Part shown: positions 54,004 through 62,627 of the stretch, in pieces | How positions within the stretch are numbered: position 1 is the stretch's first letter | Layout: every line of letters begins with the position of its first letter | NCBI GenBank assembly: GCA_963833505.1 | Contig: CAWHYG010000007.1 | Coordinates: 1,054,001-1,118,000, forward strand | Source of the DNA: CAWHYG01 sp963833505 | Lineage (GTDB): Bacteria; Eisenbacteria; RBG-16-71-46; CAIMUX01 | Length of the DNA: 64,000 bases | Direction of reading: 5' to 3' | Notes under the pieces: generated by a model | Seen by the model: the letters and a program-made list of their open reading frames with translations, nothing else | The model's database searches: none | Told to the model about the DNA's origin: nothing | Program-made: the position numbers and the translations under genes

Positions 54004-54153
54004 ATGCTTTGGATGATCGCGATTCTGTTGTTGGTTCTTTGGGTGCTGGGCCTGGTGACCTCCTTCACCCTGCACGGTCTGATTCATGTTCTGCTCGTCA
54101 TCGCGGTGGTGGTCGTGCTGGTCAGGATCATTCGGGGACGACGAGTTCTGTGA
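54004..54153 (+). CDS. lmo0937 family small membrane protein
   Basis: 49 residues after a clear ribosome site (AACAAGGAGATGTCAC). The protein is MLWMIAILLLVLWVLGLVTS, then FTLHGLIHVLLVIAVVVVLV and a short basic end (RIIRGRRVL). Two hydrophobic helices around a GLVTSFTLHGLIH turn are the hallmark of the lmo0937 family, found widely in stress clusters. No biochemical role is known. Confidence 0.88.
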   Translation: MLWMIAILLLVLWVLGLVTSFTLHGLIHVLLVIAVVVVLVRIIRGRRVL

Positions 54154-54211
54154 ACCCGGAGGCGGCCGCCGGGCGGCCGGTCCGGCGTTCACCAAGGAAA
54201 GGACATTCAGA

Positions 54212-54424
54212 GTGAAGAACCTCGGAATCATGCTCGTGGCATTGGGAGTGCTCGCGCTGGCTTACGGCGGGTTCCGTTACAGTCAGAGTCGGACGATTCT
54301 CAAGGTTGGCTCGGTGAGCCTGACCGCCGGCGGCCACAAGAACATTCCGGTGCCGGTCTTCGCCGGCGCGGGGGTGCTCATCGGCGGGATCGCAGTTCTA
54401 CTGGTCGGCCAGCGCCGTTCCTGA
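54212..54424 (+). CDS. DUF3185-like small membrane protein
   Basis: 70 residues starting at GTG after AAGGAAAGGACATTCAGA. Two membrane helices (GIMLVALGVLALAYGGFRY and VFAGAGVLIGGIAVLLVG) flank a short polar loop with the RTILKVG strand, the plan of DUF3185. It is 58 bases downstream of the lmo0937 gene. Such proteins are often co-located with OmpA and lmo0937 genes. Function unknown. Confidence 0.8.
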   Translation: MKNLGIMLVALGVLALAYGGFRYSQSRTILKVGSVSLTAGGHKNIPVPVFAGAGVLIGGIAVLLVGQRRS

Positions 54425-54567
54425 GGAGAAACCATGACCCGATCGCGTCGTTGGAAAGAGGCCGCGCGCACCTTCGTGCTGACGTTCTTGTGTGGGCCTG
54501 CACTCATCGCCGCTGGCCGAATGCAAACGGGCACTCGCGGACCGAATTTGTAGAAGGGCCCGGGACC

Positions 54568-55620
54568 TCAACCCCTCGCGAGTCCCGGCGCCAGCTCGCC
54601 CAACACGGAGAGCGTGGTTTCGACGTCCTCGTCGTTCACATCCAGGTGCGTGACGAGCCTCAGCCCATCCGGTCCGAAGGGAACGCCCAGAATCCGGCGC
54701 GCCGCCAGCGCCGAGATCCACGCAGAGGGCGGAGCGGCCCCGGGAATGAACGTCATGACCAGGATGTTCGTCTCCACCGTCGCGGGTTCGATCCGGATTC
54801 CCGGCAGGCGCGCCAGCCCCTGGGCGAGCCGCTGCGCGCGGGCGTGATCCTCCGCCAGGCGGGCTCGATGATGGCGCAGCGCGTGGAGCGCTCCGGCCGC
54901 GATGATTCCCGCCTGGCGCATTCCGCCTCCGAACCGCTTGCGGAAGTGATGCGCCCGCGCGATCCAGGCCTTCGATCCCACGACCGCCGAACCGACCGGC
55001 GCGCCGAGTCCCTTGGAAAAGCAGACCGAAACCGAATCGAACAGGCCGGCCCACTCCGCTTCCGATTTGCCCGTGGCCGCAGCGGCGTTCCAGAGGCGGG
55101 CTCCATCCAGGTGACAGGCCAGGCCGAGGCGACGCGCCTCCGCGGTCAGCGCGCGCACGGCCTCGAACGGCAGGACCGCGCCTCCCGCCCGGTTGTGGGT
55201 GTTCTCCAGGCAGAGCAACCGGCTGACGGGATGGTGCGAGTCGGGCGAGCGCACCGCGCGGCGCAGGGCCTCCAGCGAGAAGAGCCCGCGCTCTCCGGCC
55301 ACGGGAAACACCTGCACTCCGGAGAGAAGCGCCGGACCCCCTCCTTCGTAGAGAAACAGATGGGCCGTGGCCTCGCAGATGATCTCGTCTCCGCGCGCAG
55401 TGTGGGTCGCGATGGCGACCTCGTTCCCCATCGTTCCGCTGGGAACGTAAAGCGCGGCTTCCTTTCCGAGGAGGGCCGCCGTCTCCTCCTCAAGCGCCCG
55501 CACGGTGGGGTCGTCACCGAACACATCGTCACCGACCTCGGCTTCGGCCATCGCCTGCCGCATGGCCGCGGTCGGACGGGTGACGGTATCGCTTCGAAGA
55601 TCCACGGGATCGTGATGCAT
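54568..55620 (-). CDS. ltaE: Low-specificity L-threonine aldolase
   Basis: 350 residues; ATG 55620 follows GCAGGAGGTTCT. The N-terminus (VDLRSDTVTRPTAAMRQAM and EVGDDVFGDDPT) is diagnostic. It is followed by the PLP region (LENTHNRAGGAVLP, LACHLDGARLWNA) and the Schiff-base lysine in VSVCFSKGLGAPVGS. The enzyme cleaves threonine or allo-threonine to glycine and acetaldehyde in the cytosol. It is the last gene of a minus-strand run of envelope genes, 26 bases after the previous stop. Confidence 0.94.
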   Translation of the reverse strand: MHHDPVDLRSDTVTRPTAAMRQAMAEAEVGDDVFGDDPTVRALEEETAALLGKEAALYVPSGTMGNEVAIATHTARGDEIICEATAHLFLYEGGGPALLSGVQVFPVAGERGLFSLEALRRAVRSPDSHHPVSRLLCLENTHNRAGGAVLPFEAVRALTAEARRLGLACHLDGARLWNAAAATGKSEAEWAGLFDSVSVCFSKGLGAPVGSAVVGSKAWIARAHHFRKRFGGGMRQAGIIAAGALHALRHHRARLAEDHARAQRLAQGLARLPGIRIEPATVETNILVMTFIPGAAPPSAWISALAARRILGVPFGPDGLRLVTHLDVNDEDVETTLSVLGELAPGLARG

Positions 55621-55646
55621 AGAACCTCCTGCCTGCTCCATCCTCG

Positions 55647-56894
55647 TCACCGCCAGAGGCCGGCGATCTTGAGCGGGCGTCCTCCCGTCTCCAGGGTCGC
55701 GATCGTCTCCCCCGTCTCGGAAGCGCCGTTCTCGTGCACCGCGACGACGAGGACTTCTCCGACGGACGAAAGCGCGACCCAGAGGCGCCCCTCCGCCGGA
55801 TCCCAGGCTACATCCTCCGCCGGTCCCACGGCAAAGAACGCGGATTCGGCAAGCTGGGCATTGAGATGGGAGACGCCGCCGCGCACCGGATCGGCCACCC
55901 AGAAGCCGCCGGCTCCGTCGGTGCATCCGGCCTCCGGGCCCGCATACTGGACCGGCGAGACCGTGACCGACCGGCCGTCGCTGCTGATCCGCGACACCTG
56001 CTCGGACGTCCGGTCGATGACCCAGGCGGAACCGTCCGGATTCGGACCGACGGCCAGCGGCCACTGAAACGTGGAATCACGGAACGCGACGTGCATCCCG
56101 ATGGCCCGGCCGATCCCGGCGTTTCGCGCGGCGAACCAGACGCCTCCGGAAGGCGCGGCCACGACCGCCTCGACCAGTCCGACTCCGGCGCTCCAGATCA
56201 GATTTCCGCCGTCGTCAAAGAGCAGGAGCGCCGACTGGTCGAAAGACCCGACCCAGAGGTCTCCGGTCCTGGCGTCGAGGGCCAGCGCGCTCGCGCCGGC
56301 GACTTCCCAGGAGCTGAGCTGCTCGCCTTGGGAGTCGTAGTGGACGATCTCTCCATTGAGGTAATCCGCCGCCCACACCGTGCTGTCGGGCGCAACCGCC
56401 AACCCCAGGATCTCGCGGAACGGATCCACCTGGAAAAGAATGGCTCTTCCGTCCGGGGAGACGCGATCCAATCCCGCTCCGCTGCCGTCGCCGATCCAGG
56501 GTTGCGATGCGCCGGGCGTGGCCGGAACGCCGGCCGTGTAGAGCGCGGCGCCCTGGGCCGGAATCACCTCCAGCCGATAGGTGTAGGTGGAGTCATTGGT
56601 CAGGTTGAGATCGAGGTAATCGGTCGATCCGGCGCCCTCCATCTCCGTCTGGATCGCTTCGGCGCCGTCGCCTTCGCGCCGGAGCAGGCGCAGGCTCGCG
56701 ATGTCGCGGAACGAGCTCAGATCCCAGCTCAGCTCGACCTGATGGTTCCCGGCCACCGCTTGAACCAGGGGCGGGGTGCCACCGGTCTCGGGATTGTCGG
56801 GATCGAACGGGTTGTTCCGAGCCCGTGTCTCGCAGCCGGCCCAGAGAGCCAGCGCGCCGAGAAGGACCGGGACCCACACCGGGTAGGGCTTCAT
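55647..56894 (-). CDS. Lipoprotein with FN3 domain and NHL/SMP-30-like propeller
   Basis: 415 residues. Lipobox in LGALALWAGC, then NNPFDPDNPETGG, a linker seen in several exported lipoproteins. An FN3-like domain (VAGNHQVELSWDLSSFRDI and TYTYRLEVIPAQG) is followed by a propeller with repeats such as ILGLAVAPDSTVWAADYLNGE, ALALDARTGDLWVGSF, AVVAAPSGGVWFAARNAG and DVAWDPAEGRLWVALSSVGE. Probably a surface- or periplasm-exposed lipoprotein. It lies between the PEGA gene and threonine aldolase on the same strand. Confidence 0.8.
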   Translation of the reverse strand: MKPYPVWVPVLLGALALWAGCETRARNNPFDPDNPETGGTPPLVQAVAGNHQVELSWDLSSFRDIASLRLLRREGDGAEAIQTEMEGAGSTDYLDLNLTNDSTYTYRLEVIPAQGAALYTAGVPATPGASQPWIGDGSGAGLDRVSPDGRAILFQVDPFREILGLAVAPDSTVWAADYLNGEIVHYDSQGEQLSSWEVAGASALALDARTGDLWVGSFDQSALLLFDDGGNLIWSAGVGLVEAVVAAPSGGVWFAARNAGIGRAIGMHVAFRDSTFQWPLAVGPNPDGSAWVIDRTSEQVSRISSDGRSVTVSPVQYAGPEAGCTDGAGGFWVADPVRGGVSHLNAQLAESAFFAVGPAEDVAWDPAEGRLWVALSSVGEVLVVAVHENGASETGETIATLETGGRPLKIAGLWR

Positions 56895-56949
56895 CCGCTC
56901 ATCCGTTCAGGCAGCATCCGCCCGTTCGTTCAGGCACCAGGTTCATTGC

Positions 56950-57873
56950 TCATCCCCTCAGCCGGGAGGTCCGGCCGTTCCATCGCGCAAGCAACGCGTC
57001 CAGCCGGACGCCCACGCGCGCGGTTCCGTCGGCGCTGACCTCCGCGGTGAACACCGGCCTGGGCTCGCGAATCCAGACCAGGACCGATGCCGCCATGAAG
57101 ACCTCGCTGCCGATCAACGCCCCCTCGCTCAGATGGTCCGCGTTTCGCGCGCGGTCCCATTGCTGGGCCATTTTCGTTCGATCGACGGTGGCGAGATAGC
57201 CGTCATAGGCGCGGTCGGCCGTCCGCCGCGCGAGGACGCCGGTCACTCCCAGAACGACGGCCGCGACCGGAAAAACGATGCGGGTCGTGGTGACACGGAG
57301 CCCGACCGGAACCGCGTCCCCCGCCGAAGGAGCCGGAACGCCGGCCAGCGAGAGCGCCAGCGTGGAGTCGCTGCGTTCGCTTGGCTCGTAATCCAGTTGG
57401 CGGAACAGACCCGCGGGCGCCGACGCTTCGACCCGCAGTTTCCCGGCCGCCGGCACCAGCAGGATCAGAGGGCTCTCTCCCTCGTCGACTCCGTCGATCC
57501 GAATCCGGGCCTCGCTCGGCCGGGTCACGATCCGCAGCCTCTGGAAGGCTCCGAATCGAACCGTGTCCCGCGCCGCCCCGGGACGGAACGACCAGGGACG
57601 ACACCACGCGTCACCGCCGGATCGCTCCCCGATCCTCAGGATCGCATCCTTCGAAACGGAATCCGCAAAGGTCGGAGTGACGCCGAGGTAGCGATTCAGG
57701 ATCCAGACCGGCCGGCCGGGAGGGTCGGACACGATCCAGATCCCGTGGCCGCTCCGGGCCGCGATCGGCGCGCCTTCGGCGGCCCGGGCGCAGGCGGCCC
57801 CGCCGCAGGCGACGCAGATGCAGGCAAAGCAGAATGCAGGTGGCGCCGATGCGGGCGACGCGGTTGCAGGCAA
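56950..57873 (-). CDS. Exported PEGA-domain protein (start unresolved, repeat tract at the 5' end)
   Basis: About 307 residues. A signal-like stretch (AFCFACICVACGGAACARA) is followed by WIVSDPPGRPVWILNRYLG, a PEGA-type segment, and by a second one (RIVTRPSEARIRIDGVDEGE, then LILLVPAAGKLRVE). A membrane helix follows (RIVFPVAAVVLGVTGVL). The only canonical start in this frame is TTG 57873. ATG 57955, with a fair ribosome site (GCGGGAGTG), opens a frame shifted by one base that reads through the same 15-bp repeats. A one-base change in the repeat tract would fuse the two, so a frameshift is likely. It lies between the PQQ and FN3 genes in one transcript. Confidence 0.65.
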   Translation of the reverse strand: MPATASPASAPPAFCFACICVACGGAACARAAEGAPIAARSGHGIWIVSDPPGRPVWILNRYLGVTPTFADSVSKDAILRIGERSGGDAWCRPWSFRPGAARDTVRFGAFQRLRIVTRPSEARIRIDGVDEGESPLILLVPAAGKLRVEASAPAGLFRQLDYEPSERSDSTLALSLAGVPAPSAGDAVPVGLRVTTTRIVFPVAAVVLGVTGVLARRTADRAYDGYLATVDRTKMAQQWDRARNADHLSEGALIGSEVFMAASVLVWIREPRPVFTAEVSADGTARVGVRLDALLARWNGRTSRLRG

Positions 57874-57930
57874 CGCGGTTCCACGCCACGCCGATACGGG
57901 CGACGCGGATGCAGCCGATAGGGATGCGCA
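57800..57930. repeat. 15-bp minisatellite at the 5' end of the PEGA gene
   Basis: On the minus strand about seven 15-base units of the form CGCGTYGCCYGCAWC follow one another, becoming more degenerate toward the signal-peptide codons. Since 15 is a multiple of three, unit gain would not itself shift the frame. Confidence 0.65.
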
Positions 57931-58034
57931 GGGCGGCCGCCAGGAAGAAACGCATCACTCCCGCGCCTCGAGTCGTCTTCGGTCCCTCGGCATGGCGGGA
58001 GACTGCCGCTGCGGCGGATCGGAGACCGCGACGT

Positions 58035-59225
58035 TCACTCCGGGCGGCGGTAGACATCGATCTCTCCTCGATCGGTGGCGAGCACAAGCAGATCCGCGAC
58101 GAACGCCGGCGAGCACTCGAATCCCCCGTGGCCGCGGATCGTCCAAAGCGAATCGCCGGAAGCGGCGTTCAAGGCTTCGAGCGTTCCCGAGGTCGACGCC
58201 ACCAGCACCGTCGCGCCGGTGGCCAGCGCCGGCGCCCGCGCCGCCAGGCGAAGATCCCGGCTCCAGGTTTCTCTTCCGATCCCGCGGCTTTCGACGCGGC
58301 CCCCGGAGGTGATCGTGACCAGTCCGTACCTGGATTCCACGGGAGCGGTGAGTTGCGGCCCCGCGCCCTGGGCGCGTCCGCGGGAAGCTCCGGACCCCGG
58401 GTCGAAGCGGGTCACGGCGCCGTCCGTGCTCACCACGATGAGATCCGCCCCGCTCAGGACCGGCGGAGCGGCGAAGCGCCCTCCGGGAACCGCGGCCCAG
58501 CGCCGGCGGCCGGTCATCGCATTCAGCGCAATCAGCGAATCCTCGCGGGCCAGGACGAAGAGCAGGCTGTCGCCGAGGTAGAAGCCGGGCGGGCTCCAAC
58601 CTCCGAACTTGAGGCCCCAGAGCTCGGCTCCATCGGCCGTGGACCGGCAGGCGATCCGGCCCTGCCTTCCCATCAACCACAGCCGGTCCCGGCGCGCCAG
58701 GAGCTGGATGGCGGGTCGAGGAAGGTGCACGCCCCACAGGTCCTTCCCCTTCGTCGGATCGAGGCATCGCAGATTCTGCCCCGGACTCTCCAAAGCCAGA
58801 TAGATTCGGCCGCCGTCCCCGCCAACGTCGGAATAGGCGCAGGCTGCGCTGGCCGGCTGGCGGAGATTCCGGGACCAGATCCGCTTTCCGCTTGAGAGCG
58901 CGAACAGGCTCACCCGGCCGTCCGTGGCGGCGACCAGGAGGGCGCCTCCGGCCTCGATCGGCGGGAAGGCGACGGACCGGCCGGCGTGCTGTCGCCACAG
59001 GAGTGTCAGCGGCTCGGGACGGCCGGAGCTGTCGGGATTCGCGGGGCGACCGGCCATCGCGACAGGACCAGCTCCGCGGACGCCCGGCGGGCTTCCGGCC
59101 GCCGCGGCGTGAGCATCTCCGGTGACGCCGAATCCGATGCAGCCGATCGCGGCGAGAATCACGGCGGGCCGGATCCGGCCCCATCGCGGGGCCTTCCGTT
59201 GTCGTATGGCCACACCCGGCCGCAT
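58035..59225 (-). CDS. Exported PQQ-like beta-propeller protein
   Basis: 396 residues. Its ATG at 59225 overlaps the stop of the preceding gene (TGATG), so translation is coupled. A signal segment (PAVILAAIGCIGFGVTGDAHA) is followed by PQQ/BamB-type repeats: VAATDGRVSLFALSSGKRIW, RLWLMGRQGRIACRSTADG, AREDSLIALNAMTGRRRW, VSTDGAVTRFDPGSG and VASTSGTLEALNAASGDSLW. No methanol-dehydrogenase residues are seen. A BamB-like scaffold or a sensor role is possible. Confidence 0.85.
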   Translation of the reverse strand: MRPGVAIRQRKAPRWGRIRPAVILAAIGCIGFGVTGDAHAAAAGSPPGVRGAGPVAMAGRPANPDSSGRPEPLTLLWRQHAGRSVAFPPIEAGGALLVAATDGRVSLFALSSGKRIWSRNLRQPASAACAYSDVGGDGGRIYLALESPGQNLRCLDPTKGKDLWGVHLPRPAIQLLARRDRLWLMGRQGRIACRSTADGAELWGLKFGGWSPPGFYLGDSLLFVLAREDSLIALNAMTGRRRWAAVPGGRFAAPPVLSGADLIVVSTDGAVTRFDPGSGASRGRAQGAGPQLTAPVESRYGLVTITSGGRVESRGIGRETWSRDLRLAARAPALATGATVLVASTSGTLEALNAASGDSLWTIRGHGGFECSPAFVADLLVLATDRGEIDVYRRPE

Positions 59226-62200
59226 CAGTAATCCCACCCGATGTAGAACTCGGTCAAGGTGTGTGACGGCAGCGTGTGAAAGTCGGTCTCCCGTCCGACG
59301 TCCAACCGCAGCACCGCGAGTCCCCCCAGACCCATGCGGAAACCGACGCCGTACGAGCCGTGCAGATCGGACTGGGCGGGCCAGCCGTTGTTCCAGGCCG
59401 AACCGGCGTCGATGAAGACCGCGCCCTGGACGCCGGGAAGCTCCAGGTTGCCGAACGGAAGACCCATGGCCAATCCGCGGAGCAACGGGAATCGCACCTC
59501 CTGATTCACCAGCACCGTGCGCTTCCCCCAGAAGTAGTCCCGGGGATAGGAACGGAGCGACAGCGATCCGCCCAGGGTGAAGATCTCGGGATCGTCCCCC
59601 TCGCTCCACAGCCCCTGCAGGCGCAAGGCGTAGGCGGAGAGAAGCCCGAGCCTGACATAGCGCCGCCAGTCGGCCAGGAGCAGCGTGTTCTCGGCCGCGC
59701 CGGTGTTCAGGTCGAGCGTCACGCCGGCCGTGAGATTGAGGCGGTGGCCGTCGAGCGGGCCGTTGGCGTCCCAAAGCGAGGTGTCCCGGATGTAGGAGAC
59801 GGAATGGGCGCCGACCGGCGCATCCCGCTGGAATCCCGTGAAGGGCCGGTCGGTCTCCTTGTACGCGACGGACAGATCGGTCTCGACCCGCTCGAACTTG
59901 CTGAGCGGATACCGCAGGACCACGCCGACGCCGGCCCGGCTTTCATAGTAGGGGTTGCCCAGCTCGTCGTAGAAATCACCCGCGTAGTGAAAGACCGACA
60001 GGCCGTAGTTCATCCGATGGGTCAGGTTCAGATAGGTCGCCCCGACGGAGAAGTTCCGGAGAAAGTCCTCGGTCGTGAACTCGGTGTTGCCCAGCCCGAG
60101 ATAGATGAGGTGATTGCCCATGATGTCGGAGAAGGCCGCCTCCACACCCTCGCCGGTCTGCAGGTTGGGGTCGAAGCCCACGCCTCCCTGGGCGACGTCC
60201 AGCGTGTAATGCGCCCGGTAGCGGGACACCGCCGCCGCCACCGGAGGAGCGACCTCGCGCGTGTCCCAGGGCGCCGTCGAATCGGCCGGGGCCAGGCTGA
60301 TCCTGGGACCGGAGGTGTCGGTGACGGCGAAGCTCCGCACCTGGAATCCGCCTTCCCGGTAGACGGTGGCCAGGAATCGATGCTGCCCCGGCACGGGCCG
60401 CGGATCGAACATCCCTTCGAGCACCCGGGTCAGCCGATGCCCGCTTCCCGTTTCGTCGATCCAGTAGACCTCGTAGAATCCGCTGCGATCGCTCACGAAG
60501 TAGATCCCGCGGCTCTCCGGATCGCAGACCGGATTCGTGTCGTTCCAGCGGCCCCGCGTGAGATAGCGAAGGTCTCGGGTCCGGAGATCGAGCAGGAAGA
60601 GATTCTTGGATCCGCCCCGACCGAAGGCCGTCCGGTCGCTGCTGAAGACCACGGAGTCCAGCCAGGAGCAATAGCTGGGATCAAGGTCCTGATAGCGGTC
60701 ATCGGTCAGGCGGGTCAAACGATCCGTTCGGCGATCAAACAGGTACAAGTCCGAATAGCCGTCCTTGGACAGGCCGCTGAAGATGAATCGGTCCTCGTTT
60801 CCCGCCCAGCCGGGCGAAGACAGTCCGACCAGGTTCCGGAAGCCGTGCCGTTCGACCACCCGCCGGTCTTCGATCGAGAAGATCACCACCTCGTCGCTGC
60901 CTTCGTGCTTGGAGACGAAGAGAAGCAGTCCACCGGCGGAAACGTCCATCCGGCTCTGGAACTCGTGGAAGGATTCGAAACCCGATCGCCGCTCCCCTTC
61001 GACCAGGGTCTCGACGTCCGTCTCGGGCTCTCCGTCCATCGAAGCCGTGTAGATGTTGGTGAAGCCGTTGCGCGGCGAGAGGAAGACGAAGTGGTGCGGA
61101 TAGCCTTTGAGGCCGGCGGGAAGGGGCAGGGGTTTGAAGTCGGCGCCGCCCGCCCGGGTCAGCGCGGCCGAAGAGATCGCAGCCGGTTGGGCCTGGTTCA
61201 CTTCCGGGTAGTAGCGGCGATCCAGCGCGAAGGTCCATCGCTCGCTCAAGTCCTTCACCGGGACGCCCAGCACGTCCCGGATCACGTCGTCGAAGCTCCG
61301 TCCCGCCCAGAGGCGGTCGTTCAGGAGCCGGATCCGGTCTTCGCCGTAGTTGTCGCCGACGTAATCGAGGACGGACTGGCCCAGCTTGTAGGTCGCGTAG
61401 CCCCCCTCGTAGCGCCAGAACTCGCCGATCGAAGGCAGCTTGCCGGACAGCACCATGTCGCGGAGGACCATGTCCGCCTCCGCATCCCGCTTTTCGGACC
61501 AGTGAACGGCCTGCCCCTCCTCGAACCAGGCCGGAGGCTCGACCGGGGCTTGTTGGTAGTGCTGCCGCTGGACCTCGTCGTCCTCGGCCATCTGGAAGAC
61601 GTGGACCAGCTCGTGCTGGATCGTGGTGCGGAGGGACGAAAGCGACCCGTCGAACGGAATGAGGACGCGGCCCTTGGCGAACTCGGTCAGGCCGGCCACC
61701 CCCTCGGGCAGGAAATAGGGGGTGATGTTGGTCTGTTCGAAATCCTGGTGGGAGCTGTACAGAATCAGCGGGATGGGATGGGTCACGTCCAGGGCGAAGC
61801 GCGGGCGGATCTGCAGATAGGCCGCTTCGGCCATGGTCAGGGCCTGCTCGGCCAGGCCGGCCTCTTCCCTGTAGAAGTAGACCCGGAAGTGCTCGCTGCG
61901 GAGGACCCGCCACTGGAAGTCCGCGTACTGGACCTTGTTCTTGCCGAAGGCGATGTCCTGCGCTACGGCCCCGGTCGGAAATGAGACCGAGGCCAGGGCC
62001 GGCCCGACGAGCAGCGCCGCAATGAGCAGGAAGCGACGAAAGGCCAACGCGAGGATGGGCGCCGGGATGGGGCGGAGGCGATGAAGCGCCGGCCCGAGGA
62101 TGGGCGCCGGGATGAGGTGAAAGCGATGAAGCGCCGGCCCGAGGATGGGCGCCGGGATGAGGTGAAAGCGGTGAAGCGCCGGCCCGAGGATGGGCGCCGG

Positions 62201-62293
62201 GATGAGGTGGGAGCGATGAAGGCCCCGTCCGCGAGCGGCGTCCGGGGCAGGGGGAGCAAGTCGAGCCGTTCTCTGGTTCCGCTGCCTCATCAT
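59225..62293 (-). CDS. Peptidase-MA-like/TolB-propeller/surface-antigen barrel protein
   Basis: About 1022 residues from ATG 62293. A repeat tract (four LHRFHLIPAPILGPA-type units) leads into a signal peptide (FLLIAALLVGPALASVSF). A gluzincin domain has the zinc motif TTIQHELVHVFQM and downstream PPAWFEEGQAVHWSE. A TolB/WD40-like propeller follows (NEDRFIFSGLSKDGYSDLYLF, SRGIYFVSDRSGFYEVYWI). The C-terminal 350 residues form an Omp85/surface-antigen-like barrel (LFSAYALRLQG-type strands; RSYPRDYFWGKRTVLVNQE; LTEFYIGWDY). Similar proteins are known in Gemmatimonadota and relatives. The start is uncertain because the repeat tract offers no Met nearer the signal peptide. Confidence 0.82.
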   Translation of the reverse strand: MMRQRNQRTARLAPPAPDAARGRGLHRSHLIPAPILGPALHRFHLIPAPILGPALHRFHLIPAPILGPALHRLRPIPAPILALAFRRFLLIAALLVGPALASVSFPTGAVAQDIAFGKNKVQYADFQWRVLRSEHFRVYFYREEAGLAEQALTMAEAAYLQIRPRFALDVTHPIPLILYSSHQDFEQTNITPYFLPEGVAGLTEFAKGRVLIPFDGSLSSLRTTIQHELVHVFQMAEDDEVQRQHYQQAPVEPPAWFEEGQAVHWSEKRDAEADMVLRDMVLSGKLPSIGEFWRYEGGYATYKLGQSVLDYVGDNYGEDRIRLLNDRLWAGRSFDDVIRDVLGVPVKDLSERWTFALDRRYYPEVNQAQPAAISSAALTRAGGADFKPLPLPAGLKGYPHHFVFLSPRNGFTNIYTASMDGEPETDVETLVEGERRSGFESFHEFQSRMDVSAGGLLLFVSKHEGSDEVVIFSIEDRRVVERHGFRNLVGLSSPGWAGNEDRFIFSGLSKDGYSDLYLFDRRTDRLTRLTDDRYQDLDPSYCSWLDSVVFSSDRTAFGRGGSKNLFLLDLRTRDLRYLTRGRWNDTNPVCDPESRGIYFVSDRSGFYEVYWIDETGSGHRLTRVLEGMFDPRPVPGQHRFLATVYREGGFQVRSFAVTDTSGPRISLAPADSTAPWDTREVAPPVAAAVSRYRAHYTLDVAQGGVGFDPNLQTGEGVEAAFSDIMGNHLIYLGLGNTEFTTEDFLRNFSVGATYLNLTHRMNYGLSVFHYAGDFYDELGNPYYESRAGVGVVLRYPLSKFERVETDLSVAYKETDRPFTGFQRDAPVGAHSVSYIRDTSLWDANGPLDGHRLNLTAGVTLDLNTGAAENTLLLADWRRYVRLGLLSAYALRLQGLWSEGDDPEIFTLGGSLSLRSYPRDYFWGKRTVLVNQEVRFPLLRGLAMGLPFGNLELPGVQGAVFIDAGSAWNNGWPAQSDLHGSYGVGFRMGLGGLAVLRLDVGRETDFHTLPSHTLTEFYIGWDY
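62051..62225. repeat. 45-bp minisatellite just upstream of a signal-peptide-coding region
   Basis: Four units of 45 bp (starting 62051, 62096, 62141 and 62186) share GAGGATGGGCGCCGGGATG and end GCGCCGGCCC; the last is shortened. On the minus strand each encodes 15 residues of an LHRFHLIPAPILGPA type, directly before the signal peptide of the surface-antigen protein. Confidence 0.9.
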
Positions 62294-62627
62294 CCGGATC
62301 TGCCGAGGTTGTGGGACCGCCCTGCGCTTGCCCCCGGATTGCCAAGCCGGGCCCGCATGATTCGTGATCGCCCGTCGCGAGGCACCGGAGATGCCCGGAA
62401 GGCACAGACGCGCGCAGCCCGAACGACACAACGCAGGCATACTTCCTGAGTATGTCGAGGAGTGAGGGCAAGCGCAACGCAGTCATGGCGGGCAGATCCG
62501 CTGCCGCAGCAGGGGGCTCATGAATGGCGCGGGCCGGCACAGGACCATTCGGTGCATCGCGAAGGAACGGCCGGAAGGCCCCGATCCGCCCTGATCGTGA
62601 GCCGCGCGGCGCGGAAAATGTCGGGGA
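62294..62627. other. Intergenic region between the surface-antigen gene and rnpB
   Basis: About 330 bases. A small palindrome CATACTTCCTGAGTATG lies at 62438-62454. The frame of the surface-antigen gene stays open to 62440 without a domain, so a longer start is possible. It holds the RNase P terminator region, though no clear T-run was found. Confidence 0.4.

Noticed and set aside
55734..57038. A 434-codon open frame on the plus strand
   Set aside because: Antisense to the FN3/NHL lipoprotein, which has a lipobox and clear repeats.
59276..61984. A 902-codon open frame on the plus strand
   Set aside because: It is antisense to the peptidase-MA/barrel gene; its product is Arg/Gly/Val-rich with no domain, which is usual for GC-rich antisense frames.
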